In this document: positions 26,019 to 34,698 of the stretch, piece after piece
Layout: the number at the start of each line of letters is the position of its first letter
Numbering within the stretch: position 1 is the stretch's first letter
Source of the DNA: Streptomyces clavuligerus
GTDB lineage: Bacteria > Actinomycetota > Actinomycetes > Streptomycetales > Streptomycetaceae
Direction of reading: 5' to 3'
Length of the DNA: 64,000 nucleotides
Assembly (NCBI RefSeq): GCF_005519465.1
Contig: NZ_CP027859.1
Coordinates: forward strand, 868,001 to 932,000
Notes under the pieces: model-generated
Database searches by the model: none
Told to the model about the DNA's origin: nothing
The model's input: the letters and a program-made list of their open reading frames with translations, nothing else
Made by a program: the position numbers and the translations under genes

Positions 26019-26485
26019 GTAGTCGTCTCCTCAAGCTTTTTGTCGGAGCGTATGGCGTATCCGGTCAGGACGATGGATGTCACTCCGAGGAGCCCTGTCA
26101 CAGGATTGACGTATCCGGGAATGGCCGCTTCATATGTCCGCCCACTCTCGGTGCGGCACCCGAAACGCAGAGGCACAAAGGAAGATTCATACCCGTTGAG
26201 GTTTTTGATCTTTTCCGGCCCCAATGTCTCCTGACACGCCTTGGCTTGATTGCTTTCATCCAGGAAGAAGAGATGCAGAAGACCCCATGTGTACATGCCG
26301 ATCATCCCGGCCCAGGCCAGCGCGACGGCACCCTTGAGAAGGGTGCGCCTGGTCCGTCTGGCTCCGGTGCGCGCCAACAGCAGCCCGGCCCGGACGGCCA
26401 GCCATGGCGTGGCGATGACCCCTGTCAGCAGCAACAGGAGCAAAAGGACGGGATTATGGCTCTCGTATGGAGCATCTCCTGACAT
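26015..26485 (-). CDS. Small membrane protein of the DUF1906 operon
   Basis: 156 residues with three hydrophobic segments: VLLLLLLLTGVIATPWLAV, a second near ALAWAGMIGMYTWGLLHLFF, and a third near the C-terminus. A loop of about 55 residues between the second and third contains two cysteines (KACQETL and RFGCRTES) and probably lies outside the cell. I do not recognise the family. It starts 13 bp after the DUF1906 stop, has no strong ribosome-binding site and so is likely translationally coupled; its stop overlaps the next start. Confidence 0.7.
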   Translation of the reverse strand: MSGDAPYESHNPVLLLLLLLTGVIATPWLAVRAGLLLARTGARRTRRTLLKGAVALAWAGMIGMYTWGLLHLFFLDESNQAKACQETLGPEKIKNLNGYESSFVPLRFGCRTESGRTYEAAIPGYVNPVTGLLGVTSIVLTGYAIRSDKKLEETTT

Positions 26486-26498
26486 ACGGTGTAGCTTG

Positions 26499-28721
26499 TC
26501 ACACGTTCCGGGAGATCGAGTTGTACTTCTCCATGATGTAGTACAACCCCATCCGCTTCTTTGCCTCGCCGAGCGCAGGCTCGACGGGAGGACCCTGGTA
26601 GCGACGCAGGACCTCGTAGATCTCCCGGTCGTTGAAGTTCAGACGCGGCGGGCCGATCGCGGGCGAGTTGTCGTCCCCGCCGGGCTTTCCGTCGATGTCC
26701 CACATATGGATCACGGCGACGCTGGTGAGCGCGAACGCCTGGTCGTCGTACGCCTTTTTCCAGATGTTGTACTTGTCCTCGTCCCTGCCGACGTCAAGAA
26801 TCGGGCGACCCGTCACATAACCCTTGGTGAGGCCGTGGTTCCAGGCGCCGATGAGCGTCACCGCCCGCTGTTTGGCGATTCCCGTGGAGGTGTCCCTGAT
26901 GTACTTCCCCGTGGTATTGAACGCGGCGATCACGGTCGCCCAGGCCGCTTCATCGGCAGGGTCGATGTGCCGCATCTCCCAGTACGCCGTGGTCTGGATG
27001 AGCGCCTTGCGCATCTTGTGCCTGTTCGACAGCTCCGTGATGACCTGGTCATGGTCCAGCACGGTTGTCTGGAAGCACTTCCAGTGCTGATAGCTCCTGG
27101 TGCCGCCGCTGTTGGGGTAGCCGAGGGATTCCATGTACTTGCCCACGTCGGTCATCATCGCCGTGGTCACCGACGGGTCGAGACGGGTGTCGGGCTTGGC
27201 CGTGCGCGGTGTGTTGAACGTGCCCTGTCCGGTGTCGCGTCCCGAGGCGATGTTGACATCGATCTCGATCGACCCGGCCCCGGTGCCGACGGTGCGTGTG
27301 ACGATCTGGTCGTAGGCCCAGTCGGCCGGGAGTGGATAGCCGAAGTTCCCGGAGAATCCGGATGACATATCGGAGACGAAGGAGGCCGTGGAGTGACCGG
27401 CCTCGGCGACGCGCGTGCATACATTGCGCGGGCCGTAGGCACCGATCTGGAATCGGTTGCCGTCGTCGGCTATCGCGTCCTGGATGCCCTTGAAATGCGG
27501 CAGGACGTTGTTGACGATGTCTTCCAGAAGGGCATCGAAGTCGACCGCGAAGAAGATTCGCGTACCGGGCTTGAAGCCGTGGTCCAGAGCCGCGTTGATC
27601 GCAGCCTGCCCGGCGGTCCGGCCGGCGATGTAGCTGAAGTCGGAGGCGTCACGGCCGTAAGTCTGGTAGATGGGGAAGCAGCGTAGACCGTTGGCCGCGA
27701 TGGTCGCGAGCTCGCCCTCCTGGATCTCCTTCTCATAGGGCTTTCCTCCCGTGGGATTCGTGAGGTAGCGCCCGATGTAGGTGATGCCTTCGGCCTTCAG
27801 CGTGGCGGCCCGTTCCGGTGTGATCCTCGTGACCCCGTCGCACGCCGCGCCCTTGCGGGACTGGTCCCCGTGGGAGACCAGCAGTGAGGCCCAGGTCGAG
27901 AAGTCTCCCCTGCCGTTGACCGGGAGTTTCACAAAAGCCTGGAAGTCGGAAACAGCCGACGCGAGAGCGCTGGTGAAGGTACCGGTGAAAGCGGTGGGAC
28001 GCTGGTTGAGGACCATCCCGGCCGAGAACAGCCGTACCCAGGTATTGGAGTCACCGGAGGCGACGGGGTGGTTCTTCAGCCCGGCCTGGGTCCCCGGACC
28101 GAAGACCCCGTTGGCCGTGCCGTCGGCCATGCCGAGCTCGTACTGCACGGCGAACAGCATGGATTTGGCGACATCACGCGAGTGATGGCCGTCGGCCGGG
28201 ATGATGAAGAAGTCCCTGCGGTGGACATAATTTCCGTTCAGCCACTGCTGCACGCCCCGAATGGTGTTCGAACCGCCGTTGACGGTCGTGTAGGCGTCCA
28301 TGTTGAGGAGACCCTTGAACACCTTCGGCACCAGGTCACTGCCGGGGTAGGCGAAGTCCACACCCATGTTCTGCTTCAGCTTGAGAATCGACGCAATCAC
28401 ACGGGAGTTGTACCGTCCATCGATTTCACCACCGTCGTAGCCCTTGCAGTACAGGGCGGACTGAATGATCCTCGCGAAGTTCGCGGACGGCACCGTGGAG
28501 GCGTTGAGAATGGGGTACTTCGTCTGGAGCGTGGACAGAGTCGTCGGGCCGAACGTGTCCGACAGTGTAGCGATGCCCAGCTCGTACTGAAGGGCTCGGG
28601 TCAGGGCAAACATCGTCTTCCAGCCCGTCTCCCCGTTCTCGGGAAGGTGGCCTATGCCCAGTTTTCCGTCATAGGCGGCGTTGATGAACGCCTGTGCTCT
28701 GCGCACCATCTCGTCGGCCAT
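26499..28721 (-). CDS. DUF1906 (glycoside-hydrolase-like) protein with peptidoglycan-binding-like N-terminus
   Basis: 740 residues. The first 290 residues hold two PG-binding-like helical repeats (ALQYELGIATLSDTFGPTTL; FAVQYELGMADGTANGVFGP). From about 293 a DUF1906 domain begins (ACDGVTRITPERAATLKAEG, YIGRYLTN, FPIYQTYGRDASDF, IFFAVDFDA), the Rv2525c-like TIM-barrel found in actinobacterial cell-wall proteins. The last 240 residues are unassigned. There is no signal peptide, so release must be by another route or lysis. AGGAGA precedes ATG 28721. G+C is well below the neighbours (32 of 60 at 27481-27540), which points to acquisition. It leads an operon with the two genes after it. Confidence 0.82.
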   Translation of the reverse strand: MADEMVRRAQAFINAAYDGKLGIGHLPENGETGWKTMFALTRALQYELGIATLSDTFGPTTLSTLQTKYPILNASTVPSANFARIIQSALYCKGYDGGEIDGRYNSRVIASILKLKQNMGVDFAYPGSDLVPKVFKGLLNMDAYTTVNGGSNTIRGVQQWLNGNYVHRRDFFIIPADGHHSRDVAKSMLFAVQYELGMADGTANGVFGPGTQAGLKNHPVASGDSNTWVRLFSAGMVLNQRPTAFTGTFTSALASAVSDFQAFVKLPVNGRGDFSTWASLLVSHGDQSRKGAACDGVTRITPERAATLKAEGITYIGRYLTNPTGGKPYEKEIQEGELATIAANGLRCFPIYQTYGRDASDFSYIAGRTAGQAAINAALDHGFKPGTRIFFAVDFDALLEDIVNNVLPHFKGIQDAIADDGNRFQIGAYGPRNVCTRVAEAGHSTASFVSDMSSGFSGNFGYPLPADWAYDQIVTRTVGTGAGSIEIDVNIASGRDTGQGTFNTPRTAKPDTRLDPSVTTAMMTDVGKYMESLGYPNSGGTRSYQHWKCFQTTVLDHDQVITELSNRHKMRKALIQTTAYWEMRHIDPADEAAWATVIAAFNTTGKYIRDTSTGIAKQRAVTLIGAWNHGLTKGYVTGRPILDVGRDEDKYNIWKKAYDDQAFALTSVAVIHMWDIDGKPGGDDNSPAIGPPRLNFNDREIYEVLRRYQGPPVEPALGEAKKRMGLYYIMEKYNSISRNV

Positions 28722-29106
28722 GAAGTCTCCTGTCGTTTGGGGTCAGGCAAAGGGCATGGGACGGCGAGAGCTATTCCACCGCCCAGAGTCTCCAAGGGAA
28801 CGAATCATCACAGAGGGCGCAAGGTGCTTCGTGCATACAAGCGGTAATCGATAAAGGAACACGGAAGGAAACCCGCCGACTGTCCGGAGCTCCTGAGTAG
28901 ACACCCGTACGGCTGTACGGATCAAGCACCACCACCGGAAACGACGTGATCACCAGGCTTGGCGGATGGGGCATCGACGCCGGCAGGGCACCACCAACGG
29001 GCCGAATGTGGACACGGCCCGCGCACACGGTCATCACACCGTAATAACCAGCACGGGTTCATGCGAACAGCGGCTCAGCCGCGGAGCTGAAGCCCTTCGA
29101 TCACCG
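28722..29106 (-). promoter_or_regulatory. Upstream region of the DUF1906 operon with an inverted repeat
   Basis: No gene is seen in this 385-bp stretch. CCGTAC-ggct-GTACGG (28905-28920) is a perfect inverted repeat about 185 bp before the DUF1906 start and could be an operator. The region is somewhat AT-richer than average. Confidence 0.4.
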
Positions 29107-29727
29107 TCAGACGACACCGGCCGTCGACTCCACGCGGGGGAATTCGGCGAGCGGGGCCTCGCGGTGGAAGAAATCCTCGGCGCGGCGCAGTGCCCGCTCG
29201 TCGTTGCGCACCTGGCCGGGGCGGGAGCCATTGCCGAGCAGGACGCCGCCGAAGCGCATTCCCATGTACGCGGCGGTGCTGTTGAGGGTTTCCGTGAGGG
29301 TGTCGGCGCGGTTCTCCTGGCGCTCGGCCATGACCGTCACGCCCCACAGGGTCCGGCCCGCCATGTGTTTCTTGAAGTCCAGGCCGGGCGTGCCCAGCCA
29401 GCCGGACCAGTAGTCGAGATAGCGCTTGGTCTGCGCGGACACCGTGTACCAGTACAGCGGCGTGGCCAGCACGACGTCCGTGGCCTCCAGCGTGGCCTCG
29501 CGCAGCATCTGCTCGGTCTCCTCGACGGGCCACTCCCCGGTCTCGTGGCGTCCGTCCTGGAAGTCGGGCAGCGGCAGTTCGTTCAGGTCCACCCAGCGCT
29601 GGGGGATGTCGGCGGGCAGGTGTTCGGCGGCGGCGCGGGCGAGGGTCTCGGTGTTGCCGCCGGGGCGAGAGCTGCCGAGGAGAAAGAGGAAGGAGCGGCC
29701 GGTCCAGGGGTGCTCGTCGGTGATCAT
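29107..29727 (-). CDS. NAD(P)H-dependent flavin reductase / flavodoxin-fold protein
   Basis: 206 residues from ATG 29727, with GGGGGAG upstream. LFLLGSSRPGGNTETLARA is the FMN-phosphate loop of the NADPH-dependent FMN reductase family; LATPLYWYTVSAQTKRYLDYW matches the P-x-Y-x-x-S/T-x-x-x-K flavin-binding segment. It is a soluble quinone or FMN reductase. It lies upstream-to-downstream in line with the next two minus-strand genes but with gaps of 73 and 86 bp, so co-transcription is uncertain. Confidence 0.85.
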   Translation of the reverse strand: MITDEHPWTGRSFLFLLGSSRPGGNTETLARAAAEHLPADIPQRWVDLNELPLPDFQDGRHETGEWPVEETEQMLREATLEATDVVLATPLYWYTVSAQTKRYLDYWSGWLGTPGLDFKKHMAGRTLWGVTVMAERQENRADTLTETLNSTAAYMGMRFGGVLLGNGSRPGQVRNDERALRRAEDFFHREAPLAEFPRVESTAGVV

Positions 29728-29800
29728 GACAGGTCCAACTCCCCCTGCCCGGGGGCTATTCCGTATCACGTGCACCCCCGTTCCTCCGTCTCCCGGCCGT

Positions 29801-30400
29801 TCAGCGGACGCGGTCGTAGACGAGGCACAGCGTGCCGTGCTCACCCGCCGCCTCGCTGACCAGCGACCACTTCCCGGCGGGGAGGTCGGCGTCGAAGAGG
29901 CGCGGCCCGGCGCCGAGGAAGACGGGGAAGACCGTGAGCGCCAGCCGGTCCACGCGGTCGGCAGCCAGCAGGGGCTTGATGACGCTCGCGCTGGAGAGGA
30001 CGAGTATGTCGCCGCCGTCGGTCTCCTTCAGCTCGTCGACGACTTCGGCGGCGGGCTTGTCCACGAGGGTCGTCCGCTCCCACGGCGCCTCGGTGCGGCT
30101 GGAGGAGAGGACCACCTTGTCGGTGTCGACTAGCCACCGCGCGAACGCCTCGTGGCGGGGGTCGGTTCCCTCCGCGCCGATGACGGTGGGCCAGTGGGCG
30201 AGGAAGCCCTCGGCGTTGACCCGTCCGAGCAGGGCCGTCGTGGCGGGTGTCCAGAGGCTGGTCAGATGGTCGCTCGCGACATCGGTGACGGCGTAGGGCA
30301 GCACCCAGCCGCTGTCCAGCGGGTCGGGCCCGGCGTAGCGGCCGTCGAGGGACAGGGCGATGTTGGTGACGACACGGCGGCGGGAGGTCTGCTGGGGCAC
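29801..30400 (-). CDS. Dihydrofolate reductase-like (RibD C-terminal domain) protein
   Basis: 199 residues from GTG 30400 with AGGAG ten bases upstream. VVTNIALSLDGRYAGPD at the start, LLGRVNAEGFLAHWP, VVLSSSR, and DILVLSSASVIKPLLAADRVDRLAL are the landmarks of the RibD-C/DHFR fold common as a stand-alone reductase in actinomycetes. It uses NADPH; the substrate is unknown. The gene for an ArsR-SRPBCC fusion lies 86 bp upstream on the same strand and probably controls or accompanies it. Confidence 0.85.
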   Translation of the reverse strand: MPQQTSRRRVVTNIALSLDGRYAGPDPLDSGWVLPYAVTDVASDHLTSLWTPATTALLGRVNAEGFLAHWPTVIGAEGTDPRHEAFARWLVDTDKVVLSSSRTEAPWERTTLVDKPAAEVVDELKETDGGDILVLSSASVIKPLLAADRVDRLALTVFPVFLGAGPRLFDADLPAGKWSLVSEAAGEHGTLCLVYDRVR

Positions 30401-30486
30401 TTCGTTTCTCCTGGTGTCGGTGGGGTGTGCGCAGGGTGTGGCCGAGGCGCCGGTACCTGGCCGGCGCTGGTGCCGGTATCCGGTTC

Positions 30487-31371
30487 TCAGGAGGTGTCCG
30501 GCGCCTCGGCAGGACCCTCCGCGAGGGTTTCCCTGAGCCTGTCGAGGCTCTGGCCGAAACCGATCTCTATGCCCGCGACGAAGTCCGCGGAGTCGGCCGT
30601 GCTGCCGGTGATCCGGTAGTGGACGTCCAGCTCCGTACCGGCGCCTGTCCCGCCGGTGCCAGTGCCAGTGCCGGTACCGGTGCCCATCGGCCGCAGGTCC
30701 AGGTCGACCTGCGCGGTGAACGCGGTGCCGCCATCGGGAAGCAGCGGGGAGAGCCGATAGGAGAGGCGCTCGCCGGGGCGTACGTCGTCGACGGTCCCCT
30801 CCGCGCGCCCGACGACCGGGTCCGATCCGTCGGTGTCCTCGGTGTCGCGGTACTCCAGGACGATCCGGCCGCCCGGCCGCGGCTCGAAGACCAGCTCGGA
30901 CACGCGCAGCTCGTCGGGTGTCCACCAGTGCGCGAGCAGGGGTGACTCGGTGAGATGGCGCCACACCGGCCCGATGCCCGCCGCCAGCGGCCGGAGGAAG
31001 CGGAACGAGCGGCCATCGGCCCACCCCTCCCCCGCTTCCCGGGCGGTGGACCTCTCCGTGTGCAGGCTGAGCCCATAGCGGTCATGGGCGGTGCCCGCCC
31101 CGGTGGCCCGGTCGGCCGCGTCGGCGAGCCGGTCCAGCTCGGCGGCCAGCTCCCGCAGGACAGCGGGCCGCAGTGTGTACACGCGGCGCTGGCCGGAGCG
31201 TTGGGAGGTGACGACGCCCGCGCGCTCCAGGGTCTGGAGGTGCTTGGTCGTCTGCGGCTGACGCGCCTCGGCGAGCCGGGCGAGAACGCCGACCGGGCGG
31301 GGGCGCTCGGCCAGCAGGGCCACGAGCCGCCAGCGGGCCGGGTCGGCCAGCGCGGTGAGGAGTGCGTCCAT
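30487..31371 (-). CDS. ArsR-type regulator fused to an SRPBCC (AHSA1-like) domain
   Basis: 294 residues from ATG 31371. Residues 1-75 form a winged helix (DALLTALADPARWRLVALLA, TTKHLQTLERAGVV). From about 125 an AHSA1/SRPBCC lipid-binding-type domain follows (ESPLLAHWWTPDEL, FEPRPGGRIVLEYRD). Such fusions sense a hydrophobic ligand. A G-T repeat (GTGTGTGTG) interrupts one loop. Upstream TTGACG and AATACT place a transcription start near the ATG, so the mRNA is probably leaderless. AATATTC repeats at the promoter suggest autoregulation. Confidence 0.85.
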   Translation of the reverse strand: MDALLTALADPARWRLVALLAERPRPVGVLARLAEARQPQTTKHLQTLERAGVVTSQRSGQRRVYTLRPAVLRELAAELDRLADAADRATGAGTAHDRYGLSLHTERSTAREAGEGWADGRSFRFLRPLAAGIGPVWRHLTESPLLAHWWTPDELRVSELVFEPRPGGRIVLEYRDTEDTDGSDPVVGRAEGTVDDVRPGERLSYRLSPLLPDGGTAFTAQVDLDLRPMGTGTGTGTGTGGTGAGTELDVHYRITGSTADSADFVAGIEIGFGQSLDRLRETLAEGPAEAPDTS

Positions 31372-31377
31372 GGCTTT

Positions 31378-31417
31378 AGTATTCGTTACAGAGAATATTC
31401 GCGTCAAGGAATATTTC
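31378..31417 (-). promoter_or_regulatory. Promoter/operator of the ArsR-SRPBCC gene
   Basis: Three AT-rich half sites, AGTATTC (31378-31384), the palindrome GAATATTC (31393-31400) and GAATATTTC (31409-31417), are spaced about 16 bp apart. TTGACG and AATACT with an 18-bp spacer lie on the minus strand inside the same stretch. Confidence 0.6.
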
Positions 31418-31556
31418 TGGGCGGTCATCGGCCGGTGCGGAGAAGAGGCGGCAGGAAACGAGAGGGGGCGGCAGGAGGTCAGGAGCTCAGGAGCTCAGAA
31501 GACCGGCAGGGCAGGACCGTTCGGGCGGACGGGACCGTTCAGGCGGACAGGCGCGG

Positions 31557-32111
31557 TCAGTAGGACAGGTCGAGGTAGTCGATGTCCGTGATCTCGACGT
31601 CCAGCCCGGCCGCGCGGGCGCCCTCGTCGCGGAAGTACACCCGTTGCAGCCCTTCGGCCACGATCTCGCGCAGTCGGCGCTCGGCGGCGCCCTCGTGCTG
31701 GGCGGTGAAGAGGCGGTCGGCGTACTGCGGGGGAAGGTGGACGGTGAGACGGCGCATGCGCGGGTCGTCGGTGGTGCCGATGGGGGCGGTGTAGCCGAAG
31801 CGGGCCCGGGTCTCGACGGTGATGCCGGTACGGGCGGCCGCCTCGCGGCGGCGGCGTTCGCGGACCCTCGGCTGCCAGCGGAGCCGGACCTCCTTCTCGA
31901 TCCGGTCGGCGATGGGCCGCGGCGGGGTCCTGCGTTCGCCGGAGAGATAGCGCTCGACGGAGCGGCGGGTGACCCCGATCGCCTCCGCCACCGCCTTCGT
32001 CGTCTTGAGCCTGCCGAGCAGGAACCGCACCCGTGCCTGTGTGGACTTCGGCGGCTCACGGGTGAACAGTTCCTGGTCGGCGCGGATCAGCGCGTCGTCG
32101 ATGTCGCCCAT
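31557..32111 (-). CDS. tpg: Telomere terminal protein Tpg
   Basis: 184 residues, the known Tpg length. IGVTRRSVERYLSGERRTP is the helix-turn-helix of the family, and the rest (LRWQPRVRERRRREAAARTG, MRRLTVHLPPQYADRLF, YFRDEGARAAGLDVEITDID) follows the Streptomyces terminal-protein pattern. Tpg is covalently attached to the 5' ends of linear chromosomes and plasmids and primes the patching of telomeric single strands. The gene starts 7 bp after the tap stop, with GGGGAGTGAG before ATG 32111, so the two form the classical tap-tpg operon. The assignment is from motif memory and operon order. Confidence 0.88.
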   Translation of the reverse strand: MGDIDDALIRADQELFTREPPKSTQARVRFLLGRLKTTKAVAEAIGVTRRSVERYLSGERRTPPRPIADRIEKEVRLRWQPRVRERRRREAAARTGITVETRARFGYTAPIGTTDDPRMRRLTVHLPPQYADRLFTAQHEGAAERRLREIVAEGLQRVYFRDEGARAAGLDVEITDIDYLDLSY

Positions 32112-32118
32112 CGGCTAC

Positions 32119-34698
32119 TCACTCCCCCTCGTCGAGGACGGCGTCGACGCCGTCCTTGATGTGCCGGGCCGGGTTGAGGCCCTTCTCCATCAGGTCCACC
32201 GCCCAGGCCATCTCCTGGACCCCTTCCAGTTTGGCCAGTCCGGGGGTGGCGCCGAGGCGGAAGGACCCGGGCAGGACACGACCCTCGGGGGTGAGGGGCA
32301 GGAAGTCGAGCGGGGACGGCCCGGCGGACGGGTACACGACACAGTCGGAGAGCGCCGCGAGCGGATGACGTCCGGTCGTCTCGGCTGTCTTGACCATCTT
32401 GCGGTGCATGTTGACCCTGGCCTTGGCGATGACGGCGGCACGGACGTCGGGGCGCCAGGTGGGGCGTTCCAGGGCGGGCCAGCGTTCGCCGTCGCGGTAG
32501 CCGCGGCCCTGGGAGCGTTCGCGGAGTTTGCCGATACCGCCCTTGACGGTGGACTTGATGGCGGACAGCACGGCGGCCAGTCCGGGGTCGCGCTGTTTGT
32601 GTCCGTCCATCGCGGCGAGGAAGGTGTGCTCGTCGGCGTCCTTGGCGACGGGGACGCCGAGGTCGGCCATGGTCTGGACATAGGCGTCGCGCAGCCGTTC
32701 GTGCCAGGGGTCGAGGCAGGGGGCCGTCCCGTAGCGCAGATAGCCTTCGAGGGGGCGGATGTCGGCGCCGAGCTGTGCGGCGTATGCCACGGTCGGGGTC
32801 GCGTACCAGGCCGGACCGGTCGGACGGGCGCCGGACGGGGTGAACGGTGACGGCAGCCGCGGGTCGATCGCGACGGCCGAGAGGTCGACCAACCAGGAAC
32901 CGGGGATCTTCTGGTCGAAGGCGGGGAAGGCGACGTGGACGGGGTCGCCGAGCCCGATCGGCATCCGGGCGGCGGCGGCGAGGAAGGCGGTGTTGATGTC
33001 GATCCCGACCGCGTAGGGGAGCAGGCACTCCTCGTCGGCGAGCAGCTCCGGGTCGCGGACCCACTGGTACGCCTCCTCGTCGAGGAAGCGGTCGGCGGGC
33101 CAGCCCTGGGCGACGGGGTGTTCGGCGGGCGCCTCCGGCGGCGCGGGGTCGACGGGGCGGGTGAGGGCGCCGGGGTTGGGCGCGGAGACCCAGGTTCCGG
33201 TCGTCTCGTCCTTGACGGCCCGGGTCGGGGGGCGCAGCGCGGTCATCAGCTCCAGGCCGCTGACGGCGGTGGAGCCCCGGGGGGTGAGGACCCGGGTGGC
33301 GTAGGTGGTGAGGGTGCGGGCGAGTTCGGCGGCGTCCAGCGAGGCGGCTTCGCCCCAGGCACGGGGGTCGAGGGCGCCCCAGGGCAGGACGGCGAGCTGG
33401 ACGCACTGCCGCTGTCCGGCCTTCGCGGGCCGGTAGATCCTCGGCCAGGGGCCGAAGCCGCGCTGTGTCAGCTTCCAGCCCGCGCGGCCGATCTCCTTGA
33501 CCACGGGGTGGTCGGCGGGCAGCCGCAGTCCCCGCCGGTCCTCCAGGACCAGGGGCAGTCCCAGCCGTGCGGCGGCGGGGGCGGTGAGGACGAGCAGCGG
33601 ATCGGCGTCCTTGCCGTGGCGGTGCAGCCGTGCCGCCCCGATCCCGGACTCGGTGAGCGCCCACGCCACCAGCTCGGGAACCGTGCCGGCGGGGCACTCC
33701 AACAGCACGCCGCCCGCCGCGTAGGCGGTGCCGTCGCCGTCGAGCACCGCCAGGGGCCCGGAGGGGAAACGGGGGTCGCGCGGCGGCTGCGGGGGGTGTA
33801 CGGCCCGGGCGCCGCGGGCTGCTGCGGGGCGGGGCCCCGGCGGCACGGACACGGGTGCGGGTGCGGGTACCGCTGGCACCGGCGCGGCGGCCCGGACCGG
33901 AGCGGGTCCGGCCGACCCGGCGGGTGCGGCGGGCGCGGGGACCGGGGAGACGCCGGGCGTCGGCACGGGCTGCCCGGGCTCGGCGGCGGCCGAAGCCGGA
34001 GCGGGCACCGGGGCCGGAGCCTGAGCCGGAGCCTGAGCCGGAGTCGCCCCGGCGGACCCGGCGGGCGCGGCAGGCCCGGCGGGTGCGGCAGGCAACGGGG
34101 ACAGGGCGGCACCGTCACCCGGCGCGGGCTGCGCGGACGCGGCGACGGCCGAGGCTCCCGGCGCCGCCGAGGCAGGGGCCGGAACGGTATCCGAAGCCGA
34201 GACAGGCGCAGGCCCGGCGGACCCGGCGGACCCGGCGGACCCGGCGGACCCGGCGGACCCGGCGGACCCGGCGGACCCGGCAGGCAACGGGGACGGGGCG
34301 GCACCGTCACCCGGCGCGGGGTACACGGACGCGGCGACAGCCGGGGCAGGCGCCGGAGATGAGCCGACACCGTCACCCGGCGCGGGGTGCGCGGGCTCAC
34401 CAGCGGTCCAGGCTTCCCGCACCGCCGGAACCGAAGCGGGTGTCGGCGTCGGGTACTTCGTCGCCCAGCCTTCCAGCAGGCGGGCGTACGCCTGTCGCTT
34501 CGGGGCCTTGGGCTCGCTGCGGCCCGTCTCCCAGGCGCGGATGGACTCCCGGCGGACCTCGAAGACCTCCGCCAGCTCCTGCTGAGTCACCTTCGCCGCC
34601 TCCCGCAGCCGCTTGCGCTCCGCGGGCGGCGGCAGTTCATCGGGCCGCGCCAGCAACGCGTCGACCCGGGCGAAAAGGGCATCCTGGCCGTGGGACAT
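32119..34698 (-). CDS. tap: Telomere-associated protein Tap, with a large low-complexity insert
   Basis: 859 residues; known Tap proteins are about 740. An N-terminal XRE-type helix-turn-helix (AAKVTQQELAEVFEVRRESI, AWETGRSEPK) is followed by an Ala/Pro/Gly/Ser stretch of about 210 residues (roughly 95-310) before the conserved part (VLDGDGTAYAAGGVLLECP onward). Tap binds telomeric 3' overhangs and recruits Tpg. The insert includes seven AGS units. ATG 34698 is preferred over GTG 34701 because GGAGGT ends five bases before it. Between them an ATG-TGA mini reading frame overlaps the start. Confidence 0.88.
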   Translation of the reverse strand: MSHGQDALFARVDALLARPDELPPPAERKRLREAAKVTQQELAEVFEVRRESIRAWETGRSEPKAPKRQAYARLLEGWATKYPTPTPASVPAVREAWTAGEPAHPAPGDGVGSSPAPAPAVAASVYPAPGDGAAPSPLPAGSAGSAGSAGSAGSAGSAGSAGPAPVSASDTVPAPASAAPGASAVAASAQPAPGDGAALSPLPAAPAGPAAPAGSAGATPAQAPAQAPAPVPAPASAAAEPGQPVPTPGVSPVPAPAAPAGSAGPAPVRAAAPVPAVPAPAPVSVPPGPRPAAARGARAVHPPQPPRDPRFPSGPLAVLDGDGTAYAAGGVLLECPAGTVPELVAWALTESGIGAARLHRHGKDADPLLVLTAPAAARLGLPLVLEDRRGLRLPADHPVVKEIGRAGWKLTQRGFGPWPRIYRPAKAGQRQCVQLAVLPWGALDPRAWGEAASLDAAELARTLTTYATRVLTPRGSTAVSGLELMTALRPPTRAVKDETTGTWVSAPNPGALTRPVDPAPPEAPAEHPVAQGWPADRFLDEEAYQWVRDPELLADEECLLPYAVGIDINTAFLAAAARMPIGLGDPVHVAFPAFDQKIPGSWLVDLSAVAIDPRLPSPFTPSGARPTGPAWYATPTVAYAAQLGADIRPLEGYLRYGTAPCLDPWHERLRDAYVQTMADLGVPVAKDADEHTFLAAMDGHKQRDPGLAAVLSAIKSTVKGGIGKLRERSQGRGYRDGERWPALERPTWRPDVRAAVIAKARVNMHRKMVKTAETTGRHPLAALSDCVVYPSAGPSPLDFLPLTPEGRVLPGSFRLGATPGLAKLEGVQEMAWAVDLMEKGLNPARHIKDGVDAVLDEGE
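34219..34281 (-). repeat. 9-bp tandem repeat inside tap (AGS units)
   Basis: ggacccggc occurs seven times in a row on the + strand (34219-34281), encoding (A-G-S)7 in Tap on the minus strand. More loosely related units fill about 33.8-34.4 kb. Confidence 0.95.
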
